A stretch of 37,186 nucleotides of DNA from Bacillota bacterium (GTDB taxonomy: Bacteria; Bacillota; Dethiobacteria; Dethiobacterales; Dethiobacteraceae): assembly GCA_012522335.1 (NCBI GenBank), contig JAAYKP010000023.1, forward strand, positions 1 to 37,186, given 5' to 3'. The number at the start of each line of letters is the position of its first letter. Position 1 is the stretch's first letter. Below the pieces are notes generated by a model, which saw nothing but the letters and a program-made list of their open reading frames with translations, had not been told where the DNA came from and made no database searches. Shown piece after piece: positions 33,548-37,186 of the stretch. The position numbers and the translations under genes were made by a program.

Positions 33548-34759
33548 TTGAAAAAGATAGTCTTTTTTCTTTTTGTGACCGCTTTTATCCTACTCATGCT
33601 GACACGCTTTGGGATCATTAATTTCTACCCACGTGATTCGGTCTTACCTAATGATCCGCTAACGGCCCAGATTGCTGCTATGTCGCTGGCCGAAAAAGTT
33701 GGCCAGCTTATTATTGTTGGTATGGAGGGTACTACTCTCAATAATGATATTAAAAGTTTAATCGTCGACCATCATGTCGGTGGTATTATCCTCTATCAAA
33801 AGAATATCAGCAATAGTACTCAGCTCTTAACCTTGCTCAACCAACTAAAAAGTGCCAACAGCACTAACAGCATTCCTCTTTTTCTCTCCGTTGATGAAGA
33901 GGGTGGTAGTATCAGCAGGATGCCGGAGGAGCTAAAAAAGCTGCCGGCCAATCAGACTATCGGTGCTGTTAATAATCCTACTTTTTCTTATAAAGTTGGA
34001 CAGGCATTAGCAGCACAACTAAAAGCTTTTGGTTTTAATCTTAACTTCGCTCCTGTTTTAGATATCAACAGCAACCCGCTTAATCCTGTGATTGGAGACC
34101 GTTCTTTTGGCAACAACCCGGAACTGGTCAGTAAGCTCGGGGTAGAAACAATTAAAGGGCTGCAAAGTGGCGGTATTATTCCGGTAGGTAAGCATTTCCC
34201 CGGTCATGGAGATACAGCGGTTGACTCACATCTCGGCCTGCCCATTGTCAACCATGATTTAAGCAGGCTAAAAAGTTTCGAGCTGAAACCTTTTCAGGCA
34301 GCTATCAATAAGCAGGTGGAAGCGATTATGATCGCCCATCTTCTGTTGCCCAAGCTGGATGATCAATTTCCTGCATCAATGTCTAAAGCTGTTATTACCG
34401 ATTTATTAAAGAACGAACTAAATTTTCAGGGATTGGTAGTAACTGATGATATGACTATGGGTGCAATTGTTGAAAACTACCCGGTTCATGAAGCTGCGGT
34501 ACAAGCGGTCAAAGCCGGCAGTGACCTGATTTTAGTCTGTCATGACTATGTCAGCCAGTTAGCTGTTTTTAGAGCACTGCAGAAAGCCGTGACCTCAGGT
34601 GAAATTCCGGAAGCACAAATTGACGCCAGTGTCTACAAAATCCTCAAATTAAAACAAAAATACAAGCTGTCAGATCAACCTATTAGAAATGTTGATCTGA
34701 CAGCTATCAACAAGCATATTGAGGAACTCCTGGCTGCTTATCTTCCCAACACTTTTTAA
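33548..34759 (+). CDS. nagZ: Beta-N-acetylhexosaminidase, glycoside hydrolase family 3 (NagZ-like)
   Basis: The enzyme removes N-acetylglucosamine from muropeptides or other beta-linked amino sugars in cell-wall turnover. The 403-residue protein has an uncleaved anchor or signal peptide (MKKIVFFLFVTAFILLMLT) and one GH3 TIM-barrel domain. The loop KHFPGHGDTAVDSH at 215-228 supplies the Asp226-His228 acid/base pair of the NagZ subgroup. Asp300 in VVTDDMTMGA is the predicted nucleophile. SVDEEGGSISRM is also conserved. The second domain of Bacillus NagZ is absent. The start is TTG with AGGGGGA seven bases upstream. The signal suggests action outside the membrane. Base use is more A/T-rich than in the biosynthetic genes. 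Confidence 0.93.
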   Translation: MKKIVFFLFVTAFILLMLTRFGIINFYPRDSVLPNDPLTAQIAAMSLAEKVGQLIIVGMEGTTLNNDIKSLIVDHHVGGIILYQKNISNSTQLLTLLNQLKSANSTNSIPLFLSVDEEGGSISRMPEELKKLPANQTIGAVNNPTFSYKVGQALAAQLKAFGFNLNFAPVLDINSNPLNPVIGDRSFGNNPELVSKLGVETIKGLQSGGIIPVGKHFPGHGDTAVDSHLGLPIVNHDLSRLKSFELKPFQAAINKQVEAIMIAHLLLPKLDDQFPASMSKAVITDLLKNELNFQGLVVTDDMTMGAIVENYPVHEAAVQAVKAGSDLILVCHDYVSQLAVFRALQKAVTSGEIPEAQIDASVYKILKLKQKYKLSDQPIRNVDLTAINKHIEELLAAYLPNTF

Positions 34760-34824
34760 CAGGTAAAATTGCTTTTACGGAGAACTTAATAAGCAGAGCA
34801 TTTAGTCAGAAAAAGGAGAGCAAG

Positions 34825-35697
34825 ATGGTTAAAAAATTGGGAAGAAATGATCCGTGCTGGTGCGGCAGCAGCAAAAAATATAAAAAGTGCCACGCCGAGT
34901 TTGACGATAAACTGGAAAGCTACCGTTTACAGGGCCACATTGTACCGCCGCGTGAAATTATTAAAAATCCTGCACAAATAGCAGGTATCCGGGCCAGCGG
35001 CAAGATTAATACCGCTATCTTAGATTATATTACTGATCACATCAAGATAGGCATTTCTACTGAAGAAATAGATCAGTTAGTCTACCAGAAAACACTTGAG
35101 CTGGGGGGACATCCGGCACCTCTAAACTACCGGGGCTATCCGAAAAGCATCTGTACTTCTGTCAATGACCAAATCTGCCACGGCATACCGTCACCGGAAG
35201 TAATCCTAAAAGAAGGCGACATTGTCAATATTGATGTTTCTACCATTTATCAGGGCTACTTTTCCGATTCCTCCCGCATGTTTTGTTTAGGGGAAGTAGA
35301 GCCCACAACAGCAAAATTAGTGCAGGTGGTACGGGAAGCTGTCGAATTAAGCCTGTCTGAGGTAAAGCCCTGGAACTTCCTCGGCGACGTCTCCCATGTT
35401 ATTTATCAACACGCTAAAAAGCACGGTTACTCGGTTGTCAGAGAGTTCGGCGGCCACGGCATTGGCCTTGAGTTTCACGAAACCCCCTGGGTCAGTTTTG
35501 TTGCCCCCGCCGGTACAGAAATGCTCATGGTGCCCGGCATGATCTTCACCATTGAACCGATGATCAATCTGGGTACCCACGAACTTTACCTCGACCCCAA
35601 CGGCTGGACCGCCTACACCGCAGACGGCAAGCCATCCGCCCAATGGGAAGTAATGGTTTTAGTCACAGAGGACGGACATGAAGTGCTGGCACACTAA
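34825..35697 (+). CDS. map: Methionine aminopeptidase with N-terminal SEC-C zinc motif
   Basis: This enzyme removes the initiator methionine from new proteins. All five metal ligands of type I enzymes are seen: Asp137 (NIDVS), Asp148 (SDSS), His211 (GGHGIGLEFHE), Glu244 (TIEPM) and Glu275 (QWEVMV). His119 in CHGIP is the substrate-site histidine. Residues 1-24 form a SEC-C motif (Cys11, Cys13, Cys22, His23), the zinc motif found at the SecA C-terminus, which probably helps dock the enzyme on ribosomes. The 290-residue length fits this extended form. AAGGAGAG precedes the ATG. The usual map site in ribosomal-protein operons is not used here, so a second map is likely elsewhere. Confidence 0.94.
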   Translation: MVKKLGRNDPCWCGSSKKYKKCHAEFDDKLESYRLQGHIVPPREIIKNPAQIAGIRASGKINTAILDYITDHIKIGISTEEIDQLVYQKTLELGGHPAPLNYRGYPKSICTSVNDQICHGIPSPEVILKEGDIVNIDVSTIYQGYFSDSSRMFCLGEVEPTTAKLVQVVREAVELSLSEVKPWNFLGDVSHVIYQHAKKHGYSVVREFGGHGIGLEFHETPWVSFVAPAGTEMLMVPGMIFTIEPMINLGTHELYLDPNGWTAYTADGKPSAQWEVMVLVTEDGHEVLAH

Positions 35698-35792
35698 ACT
35701 TCACTTATCTAAACTCATAACACCAAAATGATTATCCCGGATACTAATTATCTGCATCTGTCTGCAGTGTTTACCAAAGGAGCACAAAACTA

Positions 35793-35821
35793 TTGAAGTC
35801 AGGGGATAGTACGGCATAATT
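35793..35821 (+). promoter_or_regulatory. Candidate promoter for cas6
   Basis: TTGAAG (35793-35798) and CATAAT (35815-35820) are separated by 16 bases, about 87 bases upstream of the cas6 start. The match is moderate, and the AT-rich setting makes chance similarity possible. Confidence 0.4.
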
Positions 35822-35906
35822 ATAAAGTAATGGTAAGTAAGAAAAGGGATTGGCAGAATTCTGTGGAAATAGATTGTCATCACTGGTAAGCAGCAGGGGT
35901 GAAATA

Positions 35907-36641
35907 ATGCATTTAAATATTTACTTAGAATCGGTGGACGAACTAAATCTACCGCTTCATTATAACCATCTGGTTCAGTCTGCTATTTATAATTCTATCG
36001 ATGCCGAACTGGCAGATTTTTTACATAACGAAGGGTATAAGCATGAAAAACGCACATTTAAAATGTTTAGCTTTTCTCGCATAAATGGTCGCTTCAAACG
36101 TGATCCGAATAAGGAACGTATTATATTCGACGAGAAAAAAGTTTGTATAGTTATCTCATCACCGATTGAACGGTTTTGTGAATCGTTGATGCATACGCTG
36201 CTGACACGAGGCAAAATAAGACTAGGTGAAAATGAATTGGAAGTAACAAAAATATTAGTAGAGAATTATGAGGTTAAAAATGACCAGATAAAAATTCAGA
36301 CCTTATCACCCGTAGTACTTTATAGTACTCTCTTGCGGCCGGACGGTCGTAAGTATACGTGTTATTACCAACCACTTGAGCCTGATTACAACAGACTTTT
36401 AACTGAAAACTTGCAGAAAAAGTATACAGCCTTTTGGGGCAGTGAGCCGCCGGCTGCAGAACTCGATGCGCAAACTATCGGTACACAAAGGATGCATCTG
36501 GTAAAGTACAAAGGGACAATTATCAAGGGTTATTTCGGAAAACTATTGTTGTCTGGGCCACAACCCTTGTTACAAATTGCTGTTAACGCCGGCCTGGGCA
36601 GCAAGAACAGCCAGGGGTTCGGGTGTATAAAAGTAATCTAA
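35907..36641 (+). CDS. cas6: CRISPR pre-crRNA endoribonuclease Cas6
   Basis: Cas6 cuts the CRISPR transcript within each repeat to release crRNAs. The 244-residue protein has the C-terminal Gly-rich loop GLGSKNSQGFGCIKV of Cas6 and two ferredoxin-like halves. By alignment from memory with archaeal Cas6, Tyr28 (SAIYNS), His40 (DFLHNE) and Lys52 (TFKMFSFS) occupy the catalytic-triad places. The frame is open to a TTG at 35850, but ATG at 35907 after AGGGGTGA (35895-35902) gives the usual start MHLNIYLES. The array begins 242 bases after the stop. No cas1, cas2, cas3, cas10 or Cascade gene is in the window. Base composition is more A/T-rich than the housekeeping genes. Confidence 0.93.
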   Translation: MHLNIYLESVDELNLPLHYNHLVQSAIYNSIDAELADFLHNEGYKHEKRTFKMFSFSRINGRFKRDPNKERIIFDEKKVCIVISSPIERFCESLMHTLLTRGKIRLGENELEVTKILVENYEVKNDQIKIQTLSPVVLYSTLLRPDGRKYTCYYQPLEPDYNRLLTENLQKKYTAFWGSEPPAAELDAQTIGTQRMHLVKYKGTIIKGYFGKLLLSGPQPLLQIAVNAGLGSKNSQGFGCIKVI

Positions 36642-36654
36642 AGTTTGGAGCGTA

Positions 36655-36706
36655 TTTTATACAATATAAAACAGGTATTTATAAAGTTGTGTAGAAATAA
36701 CTTTTA
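36655..36706. repeat. Two short A/T-rich inverted repeats after cas6
   Basis: TTTTATA-CAA-TATAAAA (36655-36671) is a perfect 7-bp palindrome. ATAAAGTT (from about 36680) pairs with AACTTTTAT with one bulge. Neither is followed by a T run, so neither is a clear terminator. Confidence 0.55.
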
Positions 36707-36716
36707 TAACTTAAAA

Positions 36717-36764
36717 TTGTCGTCGACCTGCGATAGTGCAAAAACCCCTGGAGATCGACGACAA
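36717..36764. repeat. 10-bp perfect inverted repeat with 28-base loop between cas6 and array
   Basis: TTGTCGTCGA (36717-36726) and TCGACGACAA (36755-36764) are exact reverse complements. The 28-base loop contains the run GTGCAAAAACCCC and can add a CC/GG pair. The element stands out by its GC content from the A/T-rich surroundings. There is no T run, so it is not a terminator. It may be a structured RNA or a protein site linked to the CRISPR locus. Confidence 0.75.
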
Positions 36765-36792
36765 CATCATATTTTGCTTAATGCCTGTAATT

Positions 36793-36883
36793 AAAGGCTT
36801 TGCAGTGCTTTTTACTTTTTCGCTGTAACCATTTGCTTGAATCAGCGAAAATGAAAAAGCCTTTATTTTCAACGTTTTAACGG
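36793..36883 (+). promoter_or_regulatory. CRISPR leader with leader-proximal hairpin
   Basis: This A/T-rich stretch directly precedes the first repeat, as a leader should. It contains a long imperfect inverted repeat: 36808-36825 pairs with 36843-36859 with one mismatch and one bulged base around a 17-base loop. AAAGGCT (36793-36799) and AGCCTTT (36858-36864) can form an outer or alternative arm. The repeat orientation puts the transcript on the + strand. I cannot pick a promoter within it with confidence. Confidence 0.6.
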
Positions 36884-37186
36884 GTTCTTAGCCTACCTAT
36901 AAGGAATTGAAACCTTTCCAGCTGGGCTACAAGGGATACATTCAACTTTGGTTCTTAGCCTACCTATAAGGAATTGAAACAAGGATTTACAAAGACAATC
37001 AGGCGTGGCAATCGTGCGTTCTTAGCCTACCTATAAGGAATTGAAACCCGTCGGGGGGTGCCTGCTGCTCCAAAAAGTTGCGGTGTTCTTAGCCTACCTA
37101 TAAGGAATTGAAACCTGGCTTTGACGATTGGGGCCGTATGGAAGCTGTACCGTTCTTAGCCTACCTATAAGGAATTGAAACTTAAA
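36884..37186 (+). CRISPR. CRISPR array, five repeats visible, continues past the window
   Basis: Five identical 30-base repeats start at 36884, 36951, 37018, 37085 and 37152. Each begins GTTCTTAGCC and ends GGAATTGAAAC. The four complete spacers (36914-36950, 36981-37017, 37048-37084, 37115-37151) are each exactly 37 bases. A fifth starts at 37182 and is cut by the window end. The ATTGAAAC end is the 8-base handle left on crRNAs by Cas6 in type I-B and type III systems, so the array reads on the + strand with its leader upstream. No repeat is degenerate, as expected at the leader end. The repeat has only weak internal pairing (TTCTTA with TAAGGAA). Type I-B or III is inferred. Confidence 0.98.

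Noticed and set aside
36981-37151. Identification of targets for spacers 2, 3 and 4
   Set aside because: Several frames are open (for example LALTIGAVWKLY for spacer 4), but none resembles a protein family I can name.

Overview
The window is chromosomal DNA from a Gram-positive, Bacillota-type bacterium, most likely a clostridial lineage of medium GC content. The evidence is a T-box leader, strong AGGAGG-type ribosome sites, frequent GTG/TTG starts, a fused SecDF, the secDF-recJ-relA-dtd order, a short HisG with HisZ, and sigma-A type promoters. I cannot name the species. No rRNA, tRNA, transposase or phage gene is visible. Almost every gene lies on the + strand. Only one ABC transporter pair is on the - strand.

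Layout. (1) 1-537: 3' end of an aspartate kinase, closed by a terminator. (2) 732-1712: secreted LysM/3D-domain cell-wall protein. (3) 1743-5546: promoter and T-box leader (probably tyrosine-responsive), then aroF-tyrA-aroA. (4) 5642-10556: bshC-bshB-bshA, a complete bacillithiol pathway, followed by a B12-binding radical SAM gene. (5) 10553-17413: a promoter with a palindromic operator candidate, then hisZ-G-D-B-A-F-IE and a PHP-type histidinol phosphatase. hisH is missing from its usual place between hisB and hisA. (6) 17465-21531: an Rrf2 regulator with cysteines, an O6-alkylguanine methyltransferase, lgt, aroC and aroB. (7) 21528-29408: a consensus promoter and long structured leader, then secDF, a terminator, a LapA-domain protein, recJ, relA and dtd. 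(8) 29551-30342: a ThiF/MoeB-like E1 enzyme, convergent with an ABC exporter pair (30395-33027, - strand). (9) 33220-35697: an unannotated 54-residue small protein, a NagZ-type glycosidase and a methionine aminopeptidase with a SEC-C zinc motif. (10) 35907-37186: cas6, a leader rich in inverted repeats, and a CRISPR array that runs off the end of the window.

The first two thirds form a biosynthetic supercluster. Five aromatic-pathway genes (aroF, tyrA, aroA, aroC, aroB) flank the bacillithiol and histidine blocks. aroD, aroE, aroK, hisC and hisH must lie elsewhere or be replaced. Genes are tightly packed, with many 1-40 base overlaps that imply translational coupling.

The most notable observations are these: the first CRISPR spacer reads in one frame like a conserved stretch of phage RecT recombinase; two strong inverted repeats lie between cas6 and the array; hisH is absent; the bacillithiol genes are linked to a T-box aromatic operon; the secDF leader could mask its ribosome site; and the small gene's stop codon lies inside its own terminator.
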